A stretch of DNA of 64,000 nucleotides from assembly GCA_026122225.1 (NCBI GenBank), contig JANEZZ010000305.1, forward strand, positions 420,405-484,404, read 5' to 3'. Shown here piece after piece: positions 11,082 to 23,214 of the stretch (its first letter is position 1; the number at the start of each line of letters is the position of its first letter). The position numbers were made by a program, and so were the translations under genes. A model generated the notes under the pieces. It saw nothing but the letters and a program-made list of their open reading frames with translations. It ran no database searches and had not been told where the DNA came from. This DNA comes from Heloderma charlesbogerti. Taxonomy: Eukaryota > Chordata > Lepidosauria > Squamata > Helodermatidae.

Positions 11082-14060
11082 GCCTTGTTGTTGTTCAGTC
11101 ATTCAGTCGTGTCCGACTCTTTGTGACCCCATGGACCATAGCACGCCAGGCCTTCCTGTCCTGCGCTCTCTCCCGGAGCATGCTCAAGTCCATATTCATT
11201 GCATCGGTGATGCTATCTAGCCATCCTATCCTCTGCCGTCCCCTTCTCCTTTTGCCTTCAGTCTTTCCCAGCATCAGGGTCTTTTCCAGGGAATTTTCTC
11301 TTCGCATTAGGTGGCCAAAATTTTTGAGCTTCAGCTTCAGTATCTGTCCTTCCAATGAGCACTCAGGGTTGATTTCCTTTAGGATGGACTGATTGGACCT
11401 CCTTGCAGTCCAGGGCACTCGTAAGAGTCTTCTCCAGCACCACAGTTCGAAAGCATCAATTCTTCGGCGCTCAGCCTTCCTTATAGTCCAGCTCTCACAG
11501 CCACACATTACTACTGGGAAAACCATAGCTTTGATTAGACGGACCTTTGTCGGCAAGGTGATGTCTCTGCTTCTTACTATGCTGTCTAGGTTTGCCATAG
11601 CTTTCCTCCCAAGGAGCAAGCGTCTTTTAATTTCATGGCTACAGTCACCATCTGCGGTGATCTTGGAGCCCAAGAAAATAAAATCTGTCACAGCTTCCAT
11701 TTCTTCCCCTTCCATATGCCAGGAAGTGATAGGGCCAGATGCCATGATCTTCGTTTTTTTAATGTTGAGTTTCAAACCAGCTTCTGCACTCTCCTCTTTC
11801 ACCCTCAACAAGAGGCTCTTGAGATCCTCTTCGCTTTCTGCCATTAGGGTGGTATCGTCTGCGTATTGGAGGTTGTTGATAATTCTCCCGGCAATCTTAA
11901 TTCCGACCTGTGATTCATCCAACCCGGTGTTTCTCATGATGTACTCTGCATATAAGTTAAATGAGCAGGGCGACAATATGCAGCCTTGTCGTACTCCTTT
12001 CCCAATTTTGAACCAATCGGTTGTTCCATGTCTGGTTCTTACTGTTGCTTCATGACCCTCGTACAGGTTTCTCAGGAGACAGGTAAGGTGGTCTGGTACC
12101 CCCATCACTTTCAGAATTTGCCACAGTTTGTTGTGATCCACACAATCAAAGGCTTTAGTGTAGTCAATGAAGCAAAAATAGACGTTTTTCTGGAATTCTC
12201 TTGCTTTCTCCATGATCCAGCAAAAGTTGGCAATTTGATCTCTAGTTCCTCTGCCTCTTCGAAACCCAGCTCGTACTTCCGGTAGTTCTCAGTTCGCATA
12301 CTGCTGAAGCCTAGCTTGTAGGATTTTGAGCATCACCTTGCTGGCATGTGAAATGAGCGCAATTGTGCGGTAGTTTGAACACTCATTGGCGTTGCCCTTC
12401 TTTGGAATTGGAATGTAAACTGACCTTTTCCAGTCTTGTGGGCACTGCTGAGTGTTCCAAATTTGTTGGCATATTGAGTGCAGCACTTCAACAGCATCAT
12501 CTTTTAGGATTTTAAATAGCTCAGCTGGAATACTGTCATCTCCGCTAGCTTTGTGGTTAGTAATGCTTCCTAACGCCCACTTGACTTCACTCTCTAGGAT
12601 GTCCGGCTCAAGTTCAGTGATCACACAATCATGGCTATCAGGGACATTCAGATCTTTCCTGTATAGTTCTTCTGTGTATTCTTTCCACCTCTTCTTAAAC
12701 TCATCTGCTTCTGTTAGGTCCCTGCCTTCTTGGTCCTTTATCATGCCTGTCTTTGCACAAAACGTTCCCTTGAGATCTCCAATTTTCTTGAAGAGATCTC
12801 TAGTCTTTCCCATTCAGTTTTTTACCTTGATTTCTTTGCATTGTTCATTTAAGAAGGCCTTCTTGTCTCTCCTTGCTATTCTCTGGAACTCTGCATTCAG
12901 TTGGATATATCTTCCCCTTTCTCCCTTGCTTTTCACTTCCCCTCTTTCCTCAGCTACTTGTAAAGCCTCATCAGACAGCCACTTGGCTTTCTTGCATTTC
13001 TTTTTCTTTGGGATGGATTGGGTTGCTGCCTCCTGAACAATGTTACGGACCTCCGTCCATAGTTCCTCAGGTGCTCTGTCTATCAGGTCTAATCCCTGAA
13101 ATCTATTCCTCACCTCCACTGTATATTCATCAGGGATATGATTTAGGTCATACCTGAATGGTTTAGTGGTTTTCCCTACGTTCTTCAATTTAAGCCGAAA
13201 TTTTGCAACAAGAAGCTCATGATCTGAGCCACAGTCAGCTCCAGGTCTTGTTTTGACTGACTGTATAGAGCTTCTCCATCTTTGGCTGCAAAGGACATAA
13301 TCAATCTGATTTCGATATTGACCATCTGGTGATGTCCATGTGTAGAGTCGCCTCTTGTGCTGTTGGAAAAGAGTGTTCGCTATGATCAGCGTGTTTTCTT
13401 GGCAAAACTCTATTAGCCTTTGTCCTGTTTCATTTTGTACACCAAGACCTGTTATCCCGGTGATTTCTTGACTTCCTACTTTAGCATTCCAATCCCCTAT
13501 GATGAAGCGGACATCTTTTGTTGGTGTTAGTTCTAGAGGGTGCTGTAGGTCTTCATAGAACCCATCAACCTCAGCTTCTTCGGCCTCAGTGGTTGGGGCA
13601 TAGACTTGAATTAGTGTGATGTTGAATGGTTTGCCTTGGATTCGTACTGAGATCATTCTATCGTTTTTGAGATTGTACCCCAGTACTGCTTTTCTCACCC
13701 TTTTGTTGACTATGAGTGCTACTCCATTTCTTCTAAGGGATTCTTGCCCACAGTAGTAGATATGATGGTCACCTGAATTAAATTCGCCCATGCCTGTCCA
13801 TTTTAGTTCGGTGATTCCCAGGATGTCAATGTTCAATCTTGCCATCTCATGCTTGACCACCTCCAGCTTACCTTGATTCATTGATCTGACATTCCAGGTT
13901 CCTAAACAATATTGTTCTTTACAGCATCGGATTTTCTTTTCACTATAAGACACATCCACAGCTGAGTGTCCTTTTGGCTTTGGCCCAGCCACTTCACCCT
14001 TTCTGGTGCTACTTGGAAATTCCCTCTGCTCTTCCCCAGTAGTATATTGGACACCTTGAT
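11082..14060 (-). mobile_element. BovB (RTE-clade) LINE, nearly intact
   Basis: The 3' end is at the low coordinate: 'ttgttgttgttcagtc' is the reverse complement of the BovB terminal sequence. The 5' limit near 14060 is where homology to the second BovB (46768-47375) stops, at 'ggtgtccaatatac'. The body encodes an AP endonuclease followed by a reverse transcriptase. No target duplication was identified. Confidence 0.9.
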
Positions 14061-14124
14061 TGGGCCGGTATTTCAGACTGAATAAGGAAGTGTTAGGCAG
14101 ATTTGGGGGGGGGGGCAGGAACAT
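11095..14124 (-). pseudogene. BovB endonuclease-reverse transcriptase frame with two stops
   Basis: This protein nicks DNA and copies the element's own RNA into the break. It is one continuous frame read from 14124 down to 11095, broken only by TGA at 12814-12816 and TGA at 12289-12291; no frameshift separates the three pieces. Piece 1 (436 residues) is the AP endonuclease, with 'GTWNVRS' at about 75, 'ITELKW' at about 104, 'GDWNAKVG' at 210 and 'SDHELL' at 300. Piece 2 (174 residues) is the linker and start of the reverse transcriptase, including 'IPIPKKGN' and 'CSNYRTIALIS'. Piece 3 (372 residues) has 'FIDYTKAFD' at about 15, 'VRQGCILSP' at about 74 and the catalytic 'YADD' at 117-120. The methionine at 14124 is only the first in the frame; its first ~25 residues lie outside the BovB homology. 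Both stops fit a CGA-to-TGA change, inferred from the arginine I recall at these points in BovB. Confidence 0.88.
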
Positions 14125-15593
14125 GTCTAGGAATTCATCTACTCCCTCTCAGTGAATCAGCAAAGGCTTTGACAGTCATCATTGCCAAAGCCTGAGACTG
14201 AAAAGACCACCATCCTTCCCCCCCCCCTTTTTTTCAGCCCCAAGCACTAGTTGGAGTCAATGAGCAGGACTTATGGAAGCATGAATGGGGTGGAGAGTAA
14301 AGGGACTGGGGGTGGGGGGGAAACTCATGCATACTCCTAAAATTCAGGTTCATTCAAGATACAATTAGAGGTTGTAAAGGACAAAATTAGAACCTTGAAA
14401 CAAGCAGAAACCCTAATTTCTGGAAGCGGCATGACCTGCCCCTTGCAGAAGCAAGTGTTTCCGCTCATTTCTGGGCATGTCTCCAGAACCACTACACGCT
14501 GCAAACGGTGGGGGCCGCTTGCAGACCAGAAATGGCCAGACTGGCTGGACACAGACCAGGATCAGCAGGGGTGGTCACGTGCGTGCAAGGCCACCGTTGG
14601 ATCCTGCCCCATGATTTGGACCCCAGCCACATATACGTTGTTTGCATGAGCGCAAACTTGCAAATCCATCTACTCCATGAACACTGAGGCATAACCTGGC
14701 CTTGGTGAATTGACCAATATGTTCTAAAGCCTGGTATGGACTGCATCACAGGGGCTCAGGTTAACATAGCCAAGTAGCCATAAGACTTCAGCAATTAATG
14801 GTTGATACTCACGCAAAGAACAGGCCTACTACATACTTATAAGGACCTCCAGCTTTTAATCAAGGTAATTACTTTGGCATTCTAATGATCATGATGAATT
14901 TCTGATGCAGTTATAACATTTCTGAAGTGACGCCCTATTTTCTCCTCTTAAACCCTCAATGTTGTGCTTTAAAACCTCTTGTTTCTTAAAATGCTCCCCA
15001 TCTGCTGGGGAGGCGGGGGGGTGGGGGGAAGAAGTGTTTAAACAGATCTTTTAAGCTGTGGACCTATCGGGATGGACCATTCCGAGAGGCTTATGGACGG
15101 AATCTGGAGGATTCCAAAGTGCTCTTGTAGAGTTTCCAGCTGGCATGGCTGACACTCCTATCAAAGCTCTGGTCAGTCTGTGGGACACGGAGATGACTCA
15201 CCCCCAGGCACCCTCTCCTACCTCATGGAGCCCAATTTGCTTCTTAGTTTACCAGCGAGCTGAGAATCTGAGCAAACAGGTAAGACACTCACTGTTGAGC
15301 CTATTCTATGGAAGCAAGAAACAGTATTTCTCCACCCCAGTGTACCCTTGTCAGTGTCATCTGGCAGAGCTCAGAGAGTTTCAGGGCCTACTTCAATTTG
15401 GCCTGCAGGGTAACAAGGAGAGAGGGAGAATGCCTATAGCTGAGGCCTCAGTCTTGTTCCCAACAACCTCCAGTTAAAGAATCTGCCTAAGAAACCCCCA
15501 AGAGCTGAAAACAAGGGTCCCATGACATCACGAAGACAAATACAGCATGGAATAAGCTTTCTTGTGCCAGAGACCACTTCATCAGAAGATAGC
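14125..15593. other. No recognised gene; homopolymer runs
   Basis: It contains G or C homopolymer runs around 14107-14118, 14217-14227 and 15013-15028. The short open frames (for example 15058-15477) have no recognisable motif. Probably intron or intergenic DNA. Confidence 0.45.
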
Positions 15594-15728
15594 CAGGGGT
15601 AGGCAACTTGCGGTCCTCCAGATATTTTGGCCTACAACTCCCATCAGCCCTAGCCAGCATTGCTGATGGTGAGGAATCATGGGAGTTGTAGGCCAAACAT
15701 CTGGAGGGCTGCAAGTTGCCCATCCCTG
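15594..15728. mobile_element. Palindromic hAT-type MITE, 135 bp
   Basis: The ends CAGGGGTAGGCAACTTGC and GCAAGTTGCCCATCCCTG are inverted repeats and the interior is near-palindromic ('acaactcccat' / 'atgggagttgt'). Flanks 'aagatagc' and 'agatgcac' could be a worn 8-bp target duplication. Related copies: 40869-41000, 47385-47500, 53775-53900. Confidence 0.8.
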
Positions 15729-15973
15729 AGATGCACGCTGTTGCCCCTCAACAGCTAGGTTCAAGAACTGCGGCCAGTCAGGGCTAAGAAGAAGTAGCAC
15801 ATGCCCCCATTCTGTGTAAAATGGCTCCTTACACATACACACCAAGGTGAAACTGGATGCAGCAAGATGCGCTGTTAGGGGTTCACTCAAGAAAACTCAT
15901 TCTATTCAGCAAAGCATTTGCACAGACAAGGACCTTGAGAAGTACCTTGAGAAGTAGAAAAGGGAATGTTTTC

Positions 15974-16012
15974 ATATCTATCTATCTATCTATCTATCTA
16001 TATATATATATA
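15974..16012 (+). repeat. Microsatellite (ATCT)n then (TA)n
   Basis: A run of ATCT units passes into an AT dinucleotide run. Confidence 0.9.
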
Positions 16013-16034
16013 TCATATAAATTCATATCATATC

Positions 16035-16130
16035 ACTTACTGTTTACATTGATTTTATCTGCATGCCGCTCTGAGATCTTAATGATATAGGGCGGGACAG
16101 AAACGTTTTAAATCAGTAAGAAATAAATCT
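16035..16130 (+). mobile_element. L2-clade 3' tail
   Basis: 'gcatgccgctctgagatctt' and 'aatcagtaagaaataaat' resemble L2-type tails in the window. Short and degenerate. Confidence 0.5.
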
Positions 16131-16197
16131 GTCTGTCTAGTGGAATGTGCCAAAAAAAATTGATCGTTTTCAGATTTCTCTTGTACCTCTGGGCCAA

Positions 16198-16252
16198 CCA
16201 CACACACACGCAGGCATACACGCACACACACATGCACGCACGCACACTCACT
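16198..16252 (+). repeat. Imperfect (CA)n microsatellite
   Basis: An alternating CA/CG-rich run with interruptions. Confidence 0.85.
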
Positions 16253-17062
16253 CCTTCCATGACGACCTTGTGATTACCCACAGCTACAATCCACCCATTC
16301 CAATCAGCTCTTACCTGCTTCAGGAGTAGTTGCATTGGCACAACTGTGCCGCTTTGCTTGGTGCAGGTACTGGTGCTATTGTGTGCTTGTAATCTGTACA
16401 GAACTGCAGATAAAATTTCCCCTCCCTGACCAAGATAGTAGGTTCTCGTCAAAGGAGGTGATGTCCTCTGTATATCAAAGGCAGCTCTTTCTCAATTCCC
16501 TGGCTATAAACAGGTTCTTCAGAGATTACTGAAAACTCAGATGTTAAGATTCGCAGGAAAAAGTTTCCAATGCTAACAAGGAGTCTTCACACATAGCAAG
16601 AATTCTGGAGGCTCCAAACTATGAATCTCAGCCTCTTTGCCTTTCAGACTTCAGTAATCTATTCCAATAGATTTAACCAACTGACTGAGGGTATGTTTTA
16701 GTTAATGCTCCTAGGAATCCTTCCTTGGCCTTCTTGATCTGCAAAGTCACCAGGCGGCTTACTGTAAAACTTCTGTCTTAAACAGCCTTTCCCCTCCCTC
16801 CTTCCCCAGAAACCACATTCAAAACATGAGGTACCAGAAACCATGGCTTTTGGGGACCAGAGAACTTAACAGAAGACACCAAACACATTCACAAGTCTTT
16901 CTGCCATATCTCCCAATAAGCAGAAAGACAACAGCACCATCTTGTGGCTACCAACACTTAAGTTCACAGCTGTTTAAAACATGAACTTTCGCTTAATTCC
17001 AGGATTATAGATGTACTGAGGGAGGGAAAAGAGACTTGCACTATTTACCTACTGTTAGGATG

Positions 17063-17310
17063 TAATGCAGTGGCACCCACCATGTGGAATAATCTCCCTG
17101 AGATTAGATATGCACCGACAATTCTTATTTTTAGGTGCCGATTGAAGACACACACACGCTTGTGCGAGCCTTCCAGTGTAAAGTACCATTTATTTTATTC
17201 TTATGGACATGTAGACATAACATCTTCTATGCGTTGGTTTTATATCCTTGTTTTTATTACTTGTTTATTGTTTGAAATCTGGAGATGCAAGTGGTTTACA
17301 TTCAGGGGAG
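17063..17310 (+). mobile_element. L2-clade LINE 3' end
   Basis: It encodes 'APTMWNNLPEI' followed by 'FRCRLKTHTRL', matching the 'APTLWNSLPRE' and 'FRRALKTWLF' end of the L2 protein at 54892-56517. A T-rich 3' UTR follows. Confidence 0.65.
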
Positions 17311-17332
17311 AGGGAAAACTCTTCATGTTTTC

Positions 17333-17510
17333 TAGAGGGGTCACCACGTTGGTCTGTCACTGTAAAAACAACACGGAATCTTGTGGCATCTCAGCGGGGT
17401 AAGAAGTTTTTATAGAGTGGACTCTGGTCCACAAATGCCATAATGAATTTGTTAGTTTTTAAAGGCACCACAAGACTATTGTTTTTGCTTCTACATTTGT
17501 CACCCTTTGA
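17333..17510. mobile_element. SINE-like repeat, inverted pair
   Basis: The left half has 'ttggtctgtca' and 'aatcttgtggcatctcag'. The right half has 'tttttaaaggcaccacaagac', which is the same unit in reverse. Related pieces are at 42030-42107, 42545-42595, 44590-44650 and 53040-53185. Confidence 0.55.
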
Positions 17511-17604
17511 GAAAGCTACATTGTAACTGGACACATAGTGTGCCTAAAAGTATCTTTTGGTCACAAAGCAACTAAGTTATCACCTGCTACGCCCAAATCT
17601 TTGT

Positions 17605-17670
17605 GAACCGCCCAGAGAGCTTCGGCTATTCGGCAGTATAGAAATGAAATAAATAAATGAAACAAATAAA
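17605..17670 (+). mobile_element. L2-type 3' tail
   Basis: 'tttgtgaaccgcccagagag', then 'ggcagtatagaaatg' and an AAAT-rich end. This is the common tail of squamate L2-type LINEs. Confidence 0.65.
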
Positions 17671-17739
17671 TGCTTGAAAGCAAATTTTCTGAGCAAACAA
17701 AATCATGTGGCAAGGCCTTTGCACAGTTTGAATCTAGGG

Positions 17740-18089
17740 CAGGGAGGTAGGCAACGTGGTGTCCATGGGCACCAATGCATCCCCAGACACCATTCTTGGT
17801 GCCTACCATGGTGTCTTAACCCTCTTACTTTTTGTTTCAATTAACACATTTTCTTAGTAGGAGCTGAGACTGCTGTGAAATAGGTTTCTATTGGTGCGGA
17901 AAACTGTAGGTTCAAAGGAACTGTTTAGTGTGTTGGGGCTCAGACCCCAGCTTTCCCTTGTACTGAGTCTTCTGGGCAAGTTACTTGTCCTTTGCCATGT
18001 CTCCCACGGCAGCCATTTTGTGGTGGTGCCCAGGATAATTTCTCAAGTTGCTGAATGTGCCGAGGGCCCAAGAAGGTTGCCTATCCCTG
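17740..18089 (+). mobile_element. hAT-type MITE, family D, copy 1 (~350 bp)
   Basis: The left end CAGGGAGGTAGGCAACGTGG and right end GGTTGCCTATCCCTG are inverted. Flanks 'atctaggg' and 'atctggga' look like a worn 8-bp target duplication. The interior ('ttggggctcagacccca', 'tcttctgggcaagttact') is shared with 27277-27722 and 42110-42530. Confidence 0.7.
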
Positions 18090-18588
18090 ATCTGGGAGAT
18101 CATATAGCATTTTGGAAATACGATGTGCATACAGAGATGCCGAGAGGGTCATCTAAGCAAGGCTAGGAGTCATAGTAGAGGCCCCAAGACTCCACCCACA
18201 AAAAAAAAAAAAAACCAGTAAGAGGCTAAATTTCAACTTCTCTGCCCATCAGGCCTGAGGGTGGTAGACAGGGGACAAAGGGGCTGCTGTGGGGAAAGGA
18301 TGGGCATGGTAAGGTTAATGAGGGAGAAAGTGTGGCTGGTTTGCCAGCAGTAGATTAGGTTAATGGAGGAGCGAGTGTGGCTGGCTTCCCAACAGTTAAC
18401 CCTCAAACACATTAACAGCCTCAACCATCTACCTGTTGCTGCTGGGGCCCCACCACCACTTATGGTGTTGAGAGAAAGCTGAACTTGAGACTTCATCTTA
18501 AAGACTTTCTGGAGATGCTGCTTTATGGCAGGTCGGAGACAGGCTGGGACCAGCTCCCAGAATGTTCTACTATCAACTGGCAGTAGAT

Positions 18589-18872
18589 CAAGGGTGGCCA
18601 ACATGTGGGAGGGCCTCTCACGTGACCCTGACCCCACCAATACATTTTGGCGGCATAGTGGCAGCAAAATAATTGTTGGTTTGCTGAATTTTGGCAGCAA
18701 ACCACTATGGAGACTTAAAAGGGGCAGATTTAGCTTGAAAACAAAATTTAGTGGCAAACTGGCAATTTTTACACCACAGCACTGTCAAATTTCAAAGGCG
18801 GGAGTGCAGCCCAAGGTGGGCCCAGGGGCGGTGGGAAGTAGCCCCCAGGCCCCCTGAAGTTGCCCACCCTCT
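18589..18872. mobile_element. hAT-type MITE (~285 bp)
   Basis: The left end CAAGGGTGGCCAAC faces the right end GTTGCCCACCCT. It has no coding content. It is distinct in sequence from the other MITE families listed here. Confidence 0.6.
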
Positions 18873-19535
18873 TCTGGGCAATAAGGGCTCTTTTGACTCC
18901 CAACTGTTTCTAACAATAGCAAAAAACAAAAACCACCCCCACTTCTCCTACCCATGGCTGCTGAAACAAATGTGTGGAGGTGGGGAGTGGGAGAAAGCAA
19001 GAGGCCTGCTCTGGCACTGAAAACAATTCCTGGGCTGAGCATATTCCTTAATTTTAATTCAAAATGTATGATTTGCCTATGACAAGAAAAGGGGAAGAGT
19101 TGTGGAAATGTTTTGCAAGAAATTTTGTGACGATCTCCTGCAAGGTAATGCAAGAGAAAACAAGGAGTGTGTTTTTGTGTGGAGTGGAACAGAACACACA
19201 CATCCTGGTTGTACAGTTTAATTTTAAGATGTTTATGTGAGGTATGCCCACCTGTACTATATAGCATCTCCTTAGCGAAACCTCTCAAGGGAGCCTGCTC
19301 ACCTGCCTATCCCCACTAGCTTCTTGAAGCAGAGGAAGAAGCTGACAGATTTAGGAGTATGCAAGGGGTAAGGAAAGGGGGAAAGAAAAGCGGATAATTG
19401 GGGGAGGGGGAAGAAAACAGATAATTGGTGGTGGAAGAGAGAAACCAGGCCAGCCAAAGGATGGAAGTGAGCAAACCTCTCTACTCTTCCCTAGTCTCCC
19501 CCTCCCTCCCTCACAAATATTCATGAGTCCCAAAA

Positions 19536-19884
19536 TAGGGGTGGGGAACCCCAGACTCAGGGGCCAAATGTGGCCCTCTGAGGTCCCCCAGATAGCCATG
19601 CCCCCTTTCCCCAACCACCCACTGCTTGGTGGTTTCCTGGCTTGTGCACAGTTCTTTCCCTATTCTAAGGTTGAAATGCCTCTCCTATGGCTTCATTACT
19701 GGCAGTAAGCACTTTAAGCTACACTATGCTGGGCTTCTTTGTATTTTGGCCTCACCCCTTTTGCCTTTGGTCCTGCCCTCTTTGTCTTCGGCCCCACCCA
19801 CCCACCCACCACTGCAATAGAACCCCTGCAGGAGCCTCCTAAGTGGAATTTGGCCCTCAGGCTGAAAGAAGTTCCCAATCCCTG
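19536..19884 (+). mobile_element. hAT-type non-autonomous element, family C, copy 3
   Basis: The left end TAGGGGTGGGGAACC and right end GTTCCCAATCCCTG are inverted. The interior shares 'gaaatgcctct', 'ttactggcag' and 'tttggccctcaggctgaaag' with 1223-2006, and in reverse with 2555-2884. Confidence 0.7.
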
Positions 19885-21570
19885 ATATAAGACATCAACC
19901 TCTATCATCCACATAGATGAGCAAGGCAGTTGCTTGAAGGCTTGGGCAACCTCTAGGCTTGTTGAAGACAGTGGGGGCCAATCTACACCCCCCCCCCCGC
20001 TCCATCCAACCAATTCTATTGCAAGCCTATCTGCACTACCCTCAGCCACCTGGATACGGACAAGCTGGTGCAAATGGAATGGTACCAGAGTCTGACAGAG
20101 GGGAGATGAATGTGGAGAGAAGCATGTAAACCACCTGAGGTCAGCTAAATTGGCAGTTAGTGTAGGCAATCTTGCCCCCCATCCCCATCCCATAACCAGT
20201 ATTCTCATTATCAGACAGGGAAGGAGCAAGGTCCCGTCACCATCCAGCAATGTCCCACTTTCTGTAGTTTAGTTGGTGGGGGGGGGGAACACTGCCTTTG
20301 GTCCATGTGACAGATGTTTATGCTGTAATAGCAGAATGAAATCCCTTACAAATCACTGGTGCAACACAGAAGACTGGGCAGGACAAGATGTGCGAGTTCA
20401 AGTATCAGGATCTATCCATTTATGGCCTATGTGCATACTTGTGAAAAATGTTACTAAACCACTTTGTAAAAAACAGCATCTCCCTGGCAGATTTTACCCA
20501 CATCTGCTGGCAATGCTCAACGGTACAAATATATTGTAAAGCAATACGACATCTTCAAGATACAACTGGTCAGGAGTTACCATTGGACCCATTAATTTGG
20601 TGAAATAAAGAGAAAAGTTGAAATGTGCGACTTTGAATTTATTATAAATCTTATGCATGCTGGTAGGATTGATGTAACACAAATCCAAACAAGGGTGCTG
20701 CTCCTAGACTTAAAGCCTGTTTGAAAAGAATCTGGCAAAGAAATGAAATGACAAAACTGACATGCCATGTAGTGATTACGGAAGAAAGTCCATTTGTGAA
20801 GCACTGGGAATTTACTTATTCAGTACTGGAATGAGAAATGTACCGATATTCAGCCATATGTTCTTTTCTTTGTTGTAAAAATCGATTAATTCTGGTATAT
20901 TCTATTTTCTGTATCCTCTGATAAAGTATTTAAAATAAAAACAGCATCCCTATGATCAGCTCCGTACAGGTAGCACCCTGCTACATGTCAGAGACGAAGG
21001 AAAACTGTTAGGTGTATAAAGAGTTGGGAGGACGTTTCCCTCTGTTTAAACAGCATCAAGGTACAAAAAGCAAATACAGTTGGCTACATTGTACGTGTGT
21101 GACTGAGGAGAGATACTACCAGAAATGAGACTGAAGTGATTGCAACTTTGTTATAGCAAGGAAAAAAAAACACCCATAAATGGGAGAAGGTGGCCAAGAG
21201 GAAAACGGAGAATAAATGACACTATGAAAGAACAAAGACAGCCTTGCCTAGAATTTTACTAGGACAGAGATGGTGGAGGAGGAAGAACACATTATAAATG
21301 ACAGGTCTGGATTGCCAAATCCAGCACATCTACCAGTATTTCCTGTTGGCCCTGTGCCTTCATAATATACAAGTGCAAGCTTAAAGATAGGAGAAAAAGA
21401 GAAGGAAGCCCTTCACTTTTTCTTGGATAATGTGATCAACAAAATGAAATCCTTGGGTTTTGCTTTTTAAAGAGAAAAAATAAACAAAAGAAGCCACAAA
21501 GGGTTACGTGCATGCAACATTTATTTATGAACAGCAGAAAAGATATAAATGGTCAATATGGGACATTATC
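19885..21570. other. No recognised feature
   Basis: This holds homopolymer runs near 19988 and 20279 and ordinary A/T-rich sequence. No open frame shows a protein motif. Confidence 0.4.
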
Positions 21571-21574
21571 AGGT

Positions 21575-21705
21575 TAATGCAGCCTTCCCCAACCTGGTGG
21601 TCTCCAAGTCATAGACTCAACTCCGATCATTCCCAGCCAGCATGGTTGTGCTAGCTGGGAATGATGGGAATTGTAGTCCAACATCTACAGGGCAGCATGT
21701 TGGGT
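21575..21705. mobile_element. hAT-type palindromic MITE
   Basis: 'gcagccttccccaacctggt' opens the element, and 'cattcccagccagcatgg' mirrors 'gctgggaatgatgggaattg'. Flanks 'aggttaat' and 'gggttaat' are a possible 8-bp target duplication with one mismatch. The right end is worn. Confidence 0.55.
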
Positions 21706-22232
21706 TAATGGCATTAGTAACACTGGAAATGAGTGAAGGGTATGAATCCAGCAGGTAAAATGAACACACACATGCAAAAAATGCAGGATGTTTTACAGTG
21801 GCAGAAAGACATGAAAACAGAATACAAGGAGAATGACATTTTCAAACGGACACATACATACAGTGTTGTCAACAAATACAAGCTTTTCAGACAAACACAG
21901 CTGTGAAACAATAAAAACATTTGACACTCCATTTCAATTCCATGGGATAGTTTTCCAGACAGTGGCAAAGTATTATAACTCTGATACAGCAATATTTATA
22001 TTCAAAGAAACAAATCCTGTAAAAAAATGCAAAAAAAGGGCTACTTGATTTGAGCACTCCATTCAGAAACAGTTTTGCAAAATTCTGTTCATCATGGAAC
22101 AGGGTGGTAGCAAGAAGAAAAAGCAAGGGAGAGGAAGAGGTCTAGAAGCCATGGAAGAGGGTAAAGTTTCCACATCTCAAACACTAGACCCATTTGTAAA
22201 TGGAAGACCCAAACCAGGAATCCCCTTCAGTC

Positions 22233-22415
22233 TTGCACACATGCAGAATGCAGCAATAGAGCACCCGCTCTGCATTCAGAAGGTTTCAGCCCAATCTCGG
22301 GCATCAGGGCTGGGAAAGACCTGTCTGAAACCCCAGAGAACTGCTGCCAATCCTTTTAGACAATATTGAGCTAGATGAACCAAAGATCTGATTTGGTAAA
22401 AAGCACGTTCCTACG
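22233..22415 (+). mobile_element. tRNA-derived SINE
   Basis: A head with 'atagagcacccgctctgcatt', a box B-like 'gtttcagcccaatctc', and the body 'gagaactgctgccaa', 'gacaatattgagctagatg'. Diverged but continuous. Confidence 0.75.
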
Positions 22416-22719
22416 TACCTATGTCTGAATGGAAATCCCTTACATCATGTAAGAAGCATCTTAAGCTCAGGGCAACTGCTCAAGCTGTGGCATGAGGCCA
22501 GGGACTTCAGGAATAAAGTAAAATGCTGACATTGAAATCTTCATGTCAGCCTTACAGAAGCCTCCAGCCTTCCTGATCTACTGTGATAATCAGGGCTAGA
22601 AACGTGGTGCCTTTTAAAAATTAAAGCCAAAATCTGCAGAATGGGCACGACAGTAGGGTAATGTTATAATCTACTAAACTAAGAACTTCCAATTCTTTAA
22701 CGCCTCGGACTTTTGAGTG

Positions 22720-22885
22720 TTCAAAAGTGCTTCACATACATTATTTTCTAACCATTATAACAACTATGTAAAACAGATCACTATTAACTCCATAGTACAG
22801 ATGGTGGTCTGAGGCTGCGAGAGGCAGTGGCTTGCCTAAGGGACATGCAGAGGCAAGATTCATACCTCAACTATTAAACTACACC
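22720..22885 (+). mobile_element. MIR/L2-like ancient repeat
   Basis: 'gtacagatggtggtctgagg' followed by 'gaggcagtggcttgcctaag' has the layout of MIR/L2 elements (the 'cagatgaggaaactgaggc ... cttgcccaagg' type). It is old and weakly preserved. Confidence 0.45.
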
Positions 22886-23214
22886 AGCTTTGATTCACCA
22901 TAATAAAACGCACCCCTGAGTTGTGAATGTAGCCTCTCCTTTCACTACATTGCTGGGATGCATGCAATGCAGCGCATCTTAACTTACGTTATAATAATTC
23001 TAAAACAAAACTGTTTTCAGATTAAAGATTTGTATTGAGCCAATAGTGAAGTCCATCACATTCATCATATTCAGAGGGATTTTAGAAAGCGAGATGAAAA
23101 ATCAGTTAAAATAAGCAGCCACTAGAGAGCACCAAAGAACACAGCAATATATGTACTGCCTGCCAATGACAAGGAAGAAAGAAAGGCCTCGAAGCAGAGG
23201 ACGACACACAAAAA

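Noticed and set aside
11393..13036. Long plus-strand frames (220 and 194 codons) at 11393-12055 and 12452-13036
   Set aside because: They are antisense to the BovB protein frame, which has clear endonuclease and reverse transcriptase motifs on the other strand.
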